Assembly: GCA_021464525.1 (NCBI GenBank)
Contig: JADRCO010001011.1
Location: 1 to 23,608 of the forward strand
DNA: 23,608 nucleotides
Source: Rhizophagus sp. LPA8_4_AMF
Taxonomy: Eukaryota; Glomeromycota; Glomeromycetes; Glomerales; Glomeraceae
Direction: 5' to 3'
The notes beneath the pieces are model-generated. The model searched no databases. It was not told the origin of the DNA and was given only the letters and a program-made list of their open reading frames with translations. How positions within the stretch are numbered: position 1 is the stretch's first letter; each line of letters begins with the position of its first letter. Made by a program: the position numbers and the translations under genes. This document shows, piece after piece, positions 1 through 9,800 of this stretch.

Positions 1-111
1 ACAGTTGAGTATAATAATATATTATTTTAAAACTATACTCAATAGATATTTTTATAGTATACAATACTTATTTGGCTAACCCGACTCTACTCCTTTCTGT
101 CTTACCTCATT

Positions 112-290
112 TTATCAGGTATAAATTTTCTAAAAATTAGGCTACTAGATACTATACCAGATACAAAATTTTTTAAAAGTTAAGTTACTAAATAATTGGA
201 AAAGTTCCATTATACTAGACATAAAATTTTTAAAATTAGATTACTAAGTTGGAATAGTTATATTATGCCAAATATTAATTTTTTTAAAAA
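112..290. repeat. Degenerate tandem repeat, about 55 bp unit, three copies
   Basis: Three successive segments starting near 112, 155 and 212 share the order: a CAGRTA-like box, then AAATTTT(T)TAAAA, then a GTTACTA/GATTACTA/GGCTACTA box. The spacing is 43-57 bp. A weaker fourth copy may follow to about 290. Copies differ by many substitutions and small indels, so this is old minisatellite-like sequence. No coding potential is apparent. Confidence 0.5.
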
Positions 291-410
291 TATTATTTTT
301 AATAATATATTTTGCTATATTAAGTATAAATATTTTTTAAAAAAAAATTATATAAATTTATTCAGTATTTTTTTACAATTATAAATACTTACATTTATAT
401 TAAATAGAAG

Positions 411-460
411 TATTAGAATATTATTTGAACTGCTTTTGCAGTTTAGATAATATTCTAATA
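411..460. repeat. Near-perfect inverted repeat (23-bp arms, 4-nt loop)
   Basis: The left arm at 411-433 begins TATTAGAATATTATTTG and pairs with the right arm at 438-460 (ending AATATTCTAATA). There are two mismatches and a TTTT loop at 434-437. The stem is much longer than chance would often give even in AT-rich DNA. It could be a tiny fold-back or MITE remnant. No flanking gene explains it as a terminator. Confidence 0.6.
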
Positions 461-2016
461 ATAAAAATTTATAGAGTTAAATGGAAAAAAACTCACTATA
501 AAATTATATTGATAAATGAGTTATTAGGGTAAGTGAATTAGGATAAGTGGATTAGGTTTATAAACATTAAATTAGAGCAAGCATAAAATATTATTATTAA
601 TATTAACCAGCAAACCTAGGTAATATTCAGGTATATGTGCTAGTACTTATTTTATAAATAAATTTATTATTCTACCATTTTTTATTTAATTAATTTTACA
701 TTATATTGCATATCTTTTTTCTTAATACATTGTATATTAGCAAATAGTATTGATAAAAATTGCTTAAATATATCTAGTTTTTCAGTATTTATTATTTATT
801 ATTTTTTTTTCACAGTATATAGCAATGTTTATTAAAGTTAATATTTGTATTACAAGTAATAAAAACTATCTAATATAATTAATAAAATCACCATCCATTA
901 TTATTCTAAAGAACCCATATATGTACTGTTGTCTGTCTGTTGATGGATGTTATTTCTGCATAGGTAAGAATACATTAAAGCAATCTATTTTAGAAAAACC
1001 TTAAATGTAATATCCAAAGAACCTGTTATATTTTAGAAAGAAAAAAGAAAAGAAAAAGAACTTTTTTATTAACACTAGAATTAGTATAAAAGAAAATAAA
1101 AACTCAATTGTACTGCTAATTTACAGAAATTCATAATTTACTGGTATACAAAGTTAAAATCTTTTAAATAACTCAATTACATAATATAAGAAAAAAGATC
1201 TCTGATCTTCCTGCATAAAATGTGCTTTCTTTTTTACTGTTATACAAATTGTACTATTGCAAAGTGAGAATCCAAAAAATAATAGTTCCGTTATTATAGA
1301 TTATGCTTTCAATAAAATAAACTCACCAGTAGTTATATTTCACAGAAAATTAATAATTGGAGAATTTAATCACATTAAAAGGAAAAAAAGCAAAATAAAA
1401 AAAAACCATCCATCCAAATATCAAATAAAAAAAAGTTCTATAAAACAAATGTAAAAAAATATCTATAAAAACTAAAACTAAAAAAAAAATGAAAAAAGCC
1501 TGCTGTATTAATTCACAATCATGTTTATTATTATCCTTGATTTTTCTAGCTGAAAAGAAGTTGCTATATATAATCACTATTCTGTTCAACTGGTATATAT
1601 TTTAAAGGTAATAATAGATATAATCCTAATATTAGGTATCCGTATGTGCAACTTTGTAGTGAAATCAAAGGTTGTATTATTTATGTGATTTTATTTTGAA
1701 GGTAATACATACAGATTCTTGTATGACTAAAATCTTTAAAAATAACGTATCTAGAAAGGATTCAGTAATACCACCTGATATCATAGTACCAGTTTTCCTA
1801 TTTGGAGTCCAGGTTGTTTGTTGTAATTTCCAAAAGAAGATAGGGGTGTATTGATTTTAGTAAAAAGGAAAAAAAGAAATCCAGAATCTTAGTAAAAAGT
1901 TCCAGGTAATAGTAATTAAGTAAATTTTAAGTTTTGCCTGGGCGATTTTGCATTACGAGGAGTATCATTGCTATGTTTTTACTCTTTGATCATTGATAAG
2001 ACAGACACATGTATAA

Positions 2017-3141
2017 TTATAATTTGGATTTATTCACAATAGAATACTCTCTGCCCAAATCTTTACCACGTAAAAGAGTTCCACCATCAATTCTAATTGT
2101 TGTACCAGATACCCAAGCTCCAGCACGAGAAGCAAAATACAATGCCGCACCAGCTATATCTTCTTCATTACCAAGCCGTCCTAAAAATTAATAATCGCAC
2201 GTTAAATTTATTATTTTTTTTTTATTTCAGGCAAATGGAATTTAATGTAATAATAACCTTGTGGAATTTCCTCTGTAACAAGTTTTCTATCAAGTACACT
2301 CGAGTTCATTTGCGAAGGAATTACTCCTGAGGCTATTACATTAACATTCACACCACATGGACTAATTTAAAAAAGATAGTTAAATTTTTAAAGCAAAAGA
2401 ATTAACGAATATATATATATATATATATATATATTACGTGAGATAAACTGCTAAATTCCTTGCAAGAGAATGCACTGCAGCTTTTGAAGTATTATATACC
2501 ATAGTGGTTCTATACATTCTATCAATACCTCTAAGATCCCCTTCAGATATACCAGCGGTACTACCAATAATAATAACTTTGGAAGGATTTTCTGGTGCAT
2601 TACTTGCTTTCTCAAGTAAAGGTAGACAACTAAATAACCAATTAAAATTCATATGAAATTCAAAATTATCAATCTTTAAAAATCAATTATTATTTTTACT
2701 TACGCATTAGTCATATAATATACACTTATGACATTCAATCTATAAATTTTATCCCAAGTCTTTTCAGGGACTTCTTTTAAAGGAGTTAGCCATGGCATTT
2801 ATTAAAATATCCAATTTGCCATTTTCCTTTTCACTAATTTTATTGGCTATTTTTTTCACATTCTTCTTTTATCGTAATGTCAGCTGTAATTGGGATACAT
2901 TCTCCTGGCCCTCCTAAACTATTCAATTCAGCAGCGGCTTTTTCATAAAAATAGAATTTTTTTAAAATAAACTAAATTCTACCTTCAAGATTTTTGCTTC
3001 CTAGAGGCAATATAAACTTTTACGCCATTCTTGACAAATGCTTTTGAAATCGATTTACCAAGTCCTGTGCCTCCTCCCGTTACTAATGCTACTTTTTCCT
3101 TTAAGTGAAAATAAATTTTGTGCTAATAAATTTTCTGCCAT
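2017..3141 (-). pseudogene. SDR family oxidoreductase, copy A, broken in its 5' part
   Basis: This is a classical short-chain dehydrogenase/reductase, probably NAD(P)H-dependent and close to the RhlG / 3-oxoacyl-ACP reductase-like group; the substrate is unknown. The ATG at 3139-3141 starts MAENLLAQNLFSLKGK, followed by the Rossmann motif TGGGTGLGKS, which can be read only after a one-base shift in an A run. The 3' part is clean. Exons at 2629-2438, 2361-2258 and 2180-2017 join in frame with GT-AG introns and give IIIGSTAGI, the catalytic YNTSK motif, VNVIASGVIPSQM and GRLGNEEDIAGAALYFAS, ending at stop 2017-2019. In the 5' exons there are extra bases in A runs (about 3091, 2850 and near 3000) and a short deletion near 2800 where NNSG should stand. 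It is therefore a recent pseudogene, or a live gene hit by homopolymer sequencing errors. Two more decayed relatives lie at 4342 and 13350. Confidence 0.75.
2409..2434. repeat. (AT)13 microsatellite in an SDR copy A intron
   Basis: An uninterrupted AT dinucleotide run lies just inside the donor end of the intron between exons 2629-2438 and 2361-2258 of the minus-strand SDR gene. It is likely to vary in length between strains. Confidence 0.85.
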
Positions 3142-3322
3142 TGTTTTTCAAACACTAAAAGAAATATAAATTTTGAAAAGAATTTTTTCAGATGCGATGC
3201 GGATCACAATAAAAAATTTGTAGATCATATTTCGGAAATAAGTGACGCAAGTTGTTTGAGTTATTGTTAAGAAAAAAAAGTTAAATTACATTACTAAAAA
3301 AGGTGGCTTTGCCTATGAATAA

Positions 3323-3339
3323 ATTGGAAAGGGATAAAT
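3323..3339. repeat. Target-site duplication, copy 1, of the SINE-like insertion
   Basis: ATTGGAAAGGGATAAAT, identical to 3603-3619. The two copies enclose the retroposon candidate on the minus strand. Confidence 0.7.
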
Positions 3340-3602
3340 TTTTAATTTTTAATTTTTATTAGCGATTCATATTGTAAACAAAAATAATAAAAAAAACAAA
3401 TAAACAAACAAATATATAAAATTTTACAATATTTGATTAACCAACTAATTTCTGTATAAGTCTATACCTATGCTTGAAACCTACTACAGTAACAAAAAAA
3501 ATAAATAATTTCGTCCTATTAACCTTTACCCGCTATCCAGGTAAAAGAATTTTATCTTTTTTCAACAACATATCACTACTGCCTCTTGCAACTCCCCCAT
3601 CT
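3340..3602 (-). mobile_element. Probable SINE or other short non-LTR retroposon
   Basis: About 263 bp is bracketed by an exact 17-bp direct repeat, ATTGGAAAGGGATAAAT, at 3323-3339 and 3603-3619. Read on the minus strand, the insert starts AGATGGGGGAGTTGCAAGAG and ends in a simple tail of TAAAAATTAAAAATTAAAAA right against the duplication. Long target duplications plus a short A-rich repeat tail are hallmarks of LINE-mediated retroposition. The head is GC-richer than its surroundings, and TTGCAAGAGG near the 5' end loosely resembles a Pol III A box. I find no clear B box, so a tRNA origin is unproven. It has no coding capacity. It lies between SDR copies A and B. Confidence 0.65.
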
Positions 3603-3619
3603 ATTGGAAAGGGATAAAT
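3603..3619. repeat. Target-site duplication, copy 2, of the SINE-like insertion
   Basis: ATTGGAAAGGGATAAAT, identical over 17 bp to 3323-3339. The bases beyond it on both sides differ, which fixes the duplication length. Confidence 0.7.
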
Positions 3620-4341
3620 GTGAATTGGTATAGAATGGATGTTATAACGGATAAATTCGGGATCGAAATTAAATTTCGCGAACTATAACTACGTGTAATT
3701 GCAAAGAGTCAAATTTGAAGAGAAAATACTGGATGCATTCTTTGAGCAAATTATCATTAACATGATGTGAATTCATTTTGTTTATATAATTAAATTATTA
3801 CATTTAAGTTATTAAACGATCAGAATGCATATTTAACTTATTTGAGTTCTCTTTTTTATAATTGAATTTTAAATGAAAAGGAGAAATTGAATAAGACATC
3901 GAATTTGGACGATACTCGTGGATTTTAAATTCTTTGCAGCAAAAGTATTACAATCAAATGATGCCAAACGAGAGCAAAGTTACAATTAGAAAAAAAAAGC
4001 ACGTCGACAAAAGAGAAGTTGAAGTCGAGTTGTTTTAAAAAATTTTAGTAGAAATCCTAAAGGAGAAAATTCAAGGATTCATAATGTTCAGAAAAATGGT
4101 TTAATAATATCTACAAGTTGGAAAGGTATCGATAGCCATCTATCAACATATAATGATGTATCACATGCTCATTAGTTAAGCAAGAAAGGGTTAGATTTTT
4201 TGACTTCCAATTCTCAATTCCAATAAAAGTCATTGGAAACTCAATGTACATCACTGAACGGGTCCCTGATCCCAATAAATATAAGCGGTTCAATTAAACT
4301 TATAAATCTCCCAGCTTTCTTTTTTCAATAAAATTAAAACA
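3620..4341. other. Spacer between the SINE-like insertion and SDR copy B
   Basis: No gene is seen. The stretch is AT-rich with short mixed-sequence parts around 4000-4320, just ahead of the copy B start codon. That part may be the former promoter and 5' leader of that SDR copy. A minus-strand frame over 4111-4293 is open but resembles nothing I know. Confidence 0.4.
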
Positions 4342-4740
4342 ATGGCAGAAAATTTATTAGCACATAGCTTATTTTCACTTAAAGGAAAAGTAGCATTAGT
4401 AACAGGAGAAGGTACAGGACTTGGTAAAAGCATTTATCAAGAATGGTGCAAATTTTATATTTCCTCTTAAAATTCTTGAAGAAGATAAAATATGGTTTGT
4501 CGTAGTTTGAAATTAGAAAATAATCTAATAAAATTCTATTTTTGTGAAAAAGCCGCTACAGGATTGAATGGCCAGGAGAAGTATTTCAATTACAGCTGAT
4601 ATTACGACAAAAGAAGAATGCGAAAAAATAGCCAATAAAATTAGTGAAAGGGAAAATGGTAAATTGGATATTTTAATAAATAATTCAGGCGTTGCGTGTC
4701 TGCACAATTTGATAAAAAAGAATGGTAGCAAATATTGAAA
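4342..4740 (+). pseudogene. SDR family oxidoreductase, copy B, 5' fragment
   Basis: The ATG at 4342 opens MAENLLAHSLFSLKGK, then VALVTG and GTGLGK, nearly the same N-terminus as copy A on the other strand. The frame is then lost near 4430. Homology resumes with the intron remnant ending TGTGAAAAAG before GCCGCT, then the region encoding ITADIT, ECEKIANKIS and GKLDILINNSGVA to about 4700. After that the similarity stops. The second half, including the catalytic Tyr-Lys exon, is missing. Because the intron remnant is kept at the same place as in copy A, this is a DNA-level duplicate and not a retrocopy. It still has the NNSG motif that copy A lacks. It is truncated and surely non-functional. 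Confidence 0.8.
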
Positions 4741-6135
4741 TTTTTTTTGTTATGTTAAACCGATATACTGTAGCTGGTACTGCATTCCAATAATATGATT
4801 GTCAATTTGGTTTAATTAAAATTAAATTTTAATTATTAATAAAACAGTTATTCCTGCAAAAATCATTATTTGTGATAGAGATAAATTTCTTTTGCAAATC
4901 TTTTTCCATAGGGTAATTATATAATAGCTAAATCCTTATATAAACCATTGAATAGATCAAATTTGAATGCAATTTGAAAAAAGAAAAAACTTTAGTCACG
5001 TGGAAGAGAAAATAATAGTCACATGAATATCTTGATCACAAAAAAGGGAATATTTATGTGGTTACATTTGTCAATTTCCCTGCTTTCATGTGATCCCATA
5101 ATTTTTGATAAAAGATACCATTTGGACGTTTATGGTTCCAATGAGACCATTATAAATTCTATGATGATCAGGGTTTGTGAAACAGATTAATATTCAAAAG
5201 TGAAGATCATAACAATGATGAAATTTCAAACATTACACAGCAAATTCAAGCATAATTAACTATTTCAGTTCTTTTAACGATATATATTTTTTTCCTTTTT
5301 TTTTAAAAAAAAGGTCTCTCAATGCAACAAGCAAAGAGCTAAAATGTTGACCTGATTATATATTCTGTTGAAAGAGAAAATTCGAGTTTTACAATTTTTG
5401 GCATTACGATAAACCAACACCACTATAAAGAGACGACCAGTATAAACCTTCAAAAGAACCAAAAGCGGATCTATTTAACATGAAATTTTGGAGAACAAGT
5501 TTCAGACTAATCCATAAATACGCAATGAACAATAGTCATCATGTTATACATTGCATTATGTAACATGATCATAGCATAATATTAAAAAAACCTGTTTGTA
5601 AACTTGTTCTAACTGTATTTTAAAAGCTCATCATCGTTATTAAATATATTTTAAATATCTTTTACGGGTTTATTATCTGTAAATTATAGCGCTACGCGCA
5701 ATTTTTTTTGATGTCAAGAGGTTAGTCGCGATGTAGAACAATATAAAACAATTAATAATTCCAAACGTCATATTTTATGATAGCCCATTTGGATAAATAA
5801 CATAAATTAGATAAATCAGATTATTGATTGGTTCTCAACATTATTTTTTTTAACGATATAAAGTATGATGAAAAATGTTAAGTATAACCGAACATTGTCA
5901 GGTTAATCATAATTTGCATGTAAAATAATAAATAAATTTTGATTGGTATATTTCATTAAAGTGTGAATTAATGACAATTGGTACAAACAAAAGAAATAAA
6001 AATTATTTGTTTTGATCACATTATTAAAATTAAACTCAACATCGCTATTGTCATCATCGAGATGTTGTATCACCATACACTGCTTCTATATTTAGTTATG
6101 ATCCTTCACGTTGATCCTCCTTAACTAATGATTTT

Positions 6136-6161
6136 TATACTATATATATATATATAGTATA
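6136..6161. repeat. 26-bp perfect AT palindrome around (TA)8
   Basis: TATAC, then (TA)8, then GTATA forms a perfect inverted repeat that could extrude as a cruciform. It is probably a by-product of microsatellite growth. Confidence 0.6.
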
Positions 6162-6331
6162 TACCGAGTTGTCTACTTTCTAAACGAAACTTTTTTTTAC
6201 GAGACTTCCCATTTAAAGAAATCGAGCTACTTAAATTTCTTACTCCCAAAAAAGAATCCCCAACTCTCACAATATTCCGCCACTCTCTTTGATATATATA
6301 TACTATAATACATATATATATATATCTCCTC

Positions 6332-6353
6332 AAAAAAAAAAAAAAAAAAAAAA
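6332..6353. repeat. Poly-A run of 22 bases
   Basis: A pure A run follows a (TA)n tract about 530 bp upstream of the WD40 start codon. No target duplication is visible, so I do not call it a retroposon tail. Confidence 0.8.
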
Positions 6354-6888
6354 TGGAAAAAAAATTTTTTTTTCTTTGTATATATCTATATATCTTCCTT
6401 GAACATTACTTTTGAAGAGAGATTATATTACCCTTTTTTCGACACTTTTTTTTTTATTTGGAGTGCTTTTTATATTAAAATTGAACTATTTTCTTTGTTC
6501 AAATCTTAAACTTCCTATTCTGTTTCACATTCTCGCGTCGCGCTAACGAAAAAAATTTAAAATTAACCCAATATATCCAAAACGAAATTAATATATTACA
6601 TAACGAAAAATACTTAAAAGAAACTCCCTTTTTTAAAAAAAGAAAAATACGGACTTTAATATAAAAGTCTAGAAAGAATAACCAACAAACCTTTTTTGGT
6701 TTTTTTAAATTGAAAATAAATATTTCGTCATTCTATCACTCAACACTAATATAAAAGCAGTAAATCTATCCTCTTATTATAACTCCGAGTTTTTAACCGA
6801 CTTTTTTATGTAAAAAAACTATTCTTCTATTCTTGAAACTTTTATTACCACCGTATAATTAGTTCTTTGAGTACAATTTTCATATATA

Positions 6889-9800
6889 ATGTTTGCCCCG
6901 AGATCTTCAAGACCACTTACTGTTGCTTCTTATCCTCAAAATAATCGTATGAGACGTAAAAAGAAAGGCGAAAATGCTGCTCCCGCTGTTAGTATCTTAA
7001 TAATATTCTGAGTTATATTTAATTGTTTATAGATCAAACATAATAAAATTAAAAAATTACTTTTTTGTGATAAATATTTTATTAATGTTATGCTGATCTT
7101 AATTTGAGATATTATAAAAATTAACAAATTATACGTTTTTAACATTATAGATTGAATTAGAAAGAATTCTTGGGTTAACCGCATCAAAACCAACTTCAAT
7201 GGCAACAGCACCTTCATTAGATCTCGTAGCCTATGCAGCTGGTTCTGTTGTGGTATTATATAATCATAAAAAAAATAAGCAAGTGGCTTTCTTACATGCA
7301 TCATCAACCGCTTCTCCATCACCCCCTTCAAATCAAGCAAATTCTGCTTCGTGGTCGAATGCTTTCCCAAATCGTCATACTATTGCTGGGGATGGTGTCC
7401 TAAATCCATTAGGTTCTTTGGGTTTAATAGACCCTTCTGTAGCCAGTTCAAATAATGCTAGTAGTTCTTCAAAGAAAACCCCTGTTAGTAATAAAGCAAA
7501 ACCAATATCTTGTGTGGCATTTTCTCCTGATGGTAATTTCCTAGCTGTTGGTGAGGTATTGTATCGTGTTAAAAATAATATGCGTCAGACGAATATTTCA
7601 CCTCATGATCTACATTGTTACACGAATCTATCTTATATAATTCATTTTTATTATTTAGACCGGCCATCAACCGCGTATCTTAATATGGGAAGTTCAATCA
7701 AGAACACTTATAAATGAACTAAAAGGACACAAGTATGGAGTACTAGCACTTCTTTTCTCACCGAATATGAAATATATCGTATCATTGGGTCTTCAGGTAA
7801 GTTGAACCACATAAATCACATCAAATCACAAACAGGTCATTTAATGCATAAATTTATTGACTTTCTTGGTGTTATATTTTAGCATGATGGATATTTAAAT
7901 GTGTGGAATTGGAAAACGGGCGCAAAAGTCGCATGTAATAAAATCACTACAAAAGTTCACACATTGGCTTTCAGTCGTAACGGATCGTATTTCGTGACGG
8001 CTGGTCTGAGACACGTGAAATTTTGGTATTTTGATTCAAATGGTAATCTACCAAAGAAACCAGCCGTGAGTAATTTTAGTTTGTAGTAAAAAACTCTTGT
8101 AAATAATTGTATTGCTTAGAAAAAATTGGGTTTAAAAAATATATTAGGGTCAATCCATACAAAAATCTGCTCAAGTTTTGGATGGACGTTCTGGTATATT
8201 GGGAGATTTAAGAGAAAACAATTTTGTTGATGCAGTTTGTTGTCAAATATCAGACCACACATATTTTGTTACCTCCAATGGATTATTATGCATGTTTACG
8301 GAGGCCAGGTTAATGGATAAATGGGTTGATTTGAAGGTCAGTGAAAGTTTAATTATGAAGAAAATAATAATAATTTTTTTTTTATGCACAATATTCTAAG
8401 TAAATTAAAATTTTTGATAAAGTAGGTCAAAGGCGCCTTGTCGATTGCCGTTAGCGAACAATATATTGTGTGTGCATGTACGAACGGAATTGTAAGGTAA
8501 ATATTTAAAGAAAAAATTTATTTCTATTTCATATAAACTTAATTTGAACTTATGTTTAACCTGATCACAGGTTATTTGAACCGGTAACGTTAAAGTATAT
8601 AGGCACTTTACCAAAACCACATCCACTAGGAGTTGATTTAACTTTACAAACTGGAACCACATATAATGGTTCTGGTGATCCAAATGAAATATATCCTGAT
8701 ACAATTTCAGTTAAGTTGGACGCTGAAACCGGTAAACTCTCATGTATATATAGCGACCGTAGTTTTTTCATATGGGATATCAAAGACATAAAGAAGATAG
8801 GAAAATATCGAAGTTTTTTATACCATTGTGATACAATATGGGGTGTAGAGGTAAGAATTCCTTCTTAAAGTTAATAATTTATTGCAAGAGTATATCATAG
8901 AAATGGGATTTTATAATTTTACATAAATGCTCTGCTACGGTATAATCATATAATGTATGCCGTCGATACATGCATTATTTTTCAAGATAATAATTGAAAC
9001 AAATTCTTTGTCATTTTTTCAGATGATTCCAAGTCGCAATTCTATAGCTACTACTACTTCATTTCCTGAAAATACTTTTGTAACGTACTCTGCTGATAGC
9101 ACAATTAGATTTTGGAATTTTGATAACAATAATCCTATTTCTGCTGGTGGAAATGAACCTGGATCTAGTAATATTAAAAGGAATATTTATAGCAAAGAAT
9201 GTATTAAGATCGTTTATGTTGATCCCGACGGAACTTACAAATCTAGTGCTGTTGTTGCCGCTAAAAATGATGAAAATGGTATTATATCAATGTTTTTGTA
9301 TAAAAATTTATTTATACTTTTATACATTTTTATTAATAATTGAATATTTTAGAATCATCGGATAGTAATACGGGAAATTCTGTTGCGCCAGTTGAGGCTG
9401 GCATTCGTACTTTGAGAATTAGTCCAGATGGTAGATTCATGGCATCTGGAGATCGAGGAGGAAATTTAAGGTATTTAAAATTTAATTTTTATGTGTTTAT
9501 AGTATCATTTAAAATAATTTTCATAATTTTTAGAGTGCATGACCTTGACACCTTTAAAGAAATAACTTATCAAGAAGCACACGATGCAGAAATTTTAACT
9601 ATTGAATTTACCAATGGATGTTTGCCTGGTAAGTGAAAACAAAAGAAAAATAAATTATCACATAATATCGTAGTAATAGATTATTCATTATTAGATTCGC
9701 CGTATTTAATTGCCACTGCGAGTCGAGACAGAATATTGCACGTTTTTGATATTAATAATAAATTCCGATTAATACAAACATTGGATGATCATTCTTCTTC

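Larger units (their letters stand above)
1..2016. other. AT-rich spacer without recognisable gene
   Basis: I see no conserved protein motif on either strand. The stretch is very AT-rich with homopolymer runs. It holds a degenerate tandem repeat (112-290), a hairpin (411-460) and a short tandem repeat (524-560), listed separately where supported. Both strands are open for about 60 codons around 1672-1857, but neither translation resembles a family I know. It may contain decayed transposon sequence. Confidence 0.5.
4741..6888. other. Long spacer and upstream region of the WD40 gene
   Basis: No gene is recognised. The region has AT-rich unique sequence, a small GC-rich patch (AGCGCTACGCGC near 5690), (TA)n tracts at 6136-6161 and about 6290-6325, and a 22-base A run at 6332-6353. 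From about 6380 to 6888 the plus strand is rich in T and CT runs, with CTCGCGTCGCGCTAACG near 6530. This is plausibly the promoter and 5' leader of the gene starting at 6889. No defined transcription signal can be assigned. Confidence 0.45.

Noticed and set aside
524-537. Telomere-like TTAGGG
   Set aside because: Only one hexamer fits; the next units diverge, so this is not a telomeric array.
1672-1857. About 60 codons open on both strands
   Set aside because: Neither translation shows a known motif, there is no partner exon, and AT-rich DNA gives such frames by chance. It may be decayed coding sequence but I cannot support a gene.
3560-3602. tRNA-derived head of the SINE candidate
   Set aside because: The A-box match is loose and no B box stands at normal spacing, so I do not claim a tRNA origin.
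4525-4731. Minus-strand frame opposite SDR copy B
   Set aside because: It is the complement of the SDR-homologous plus-strand sequence, so it is a shadow.
6332-6353. Poly-A run as a retroposon tail
   Set aside because: No flanking duplication and no recognisable element upstream on either strand.
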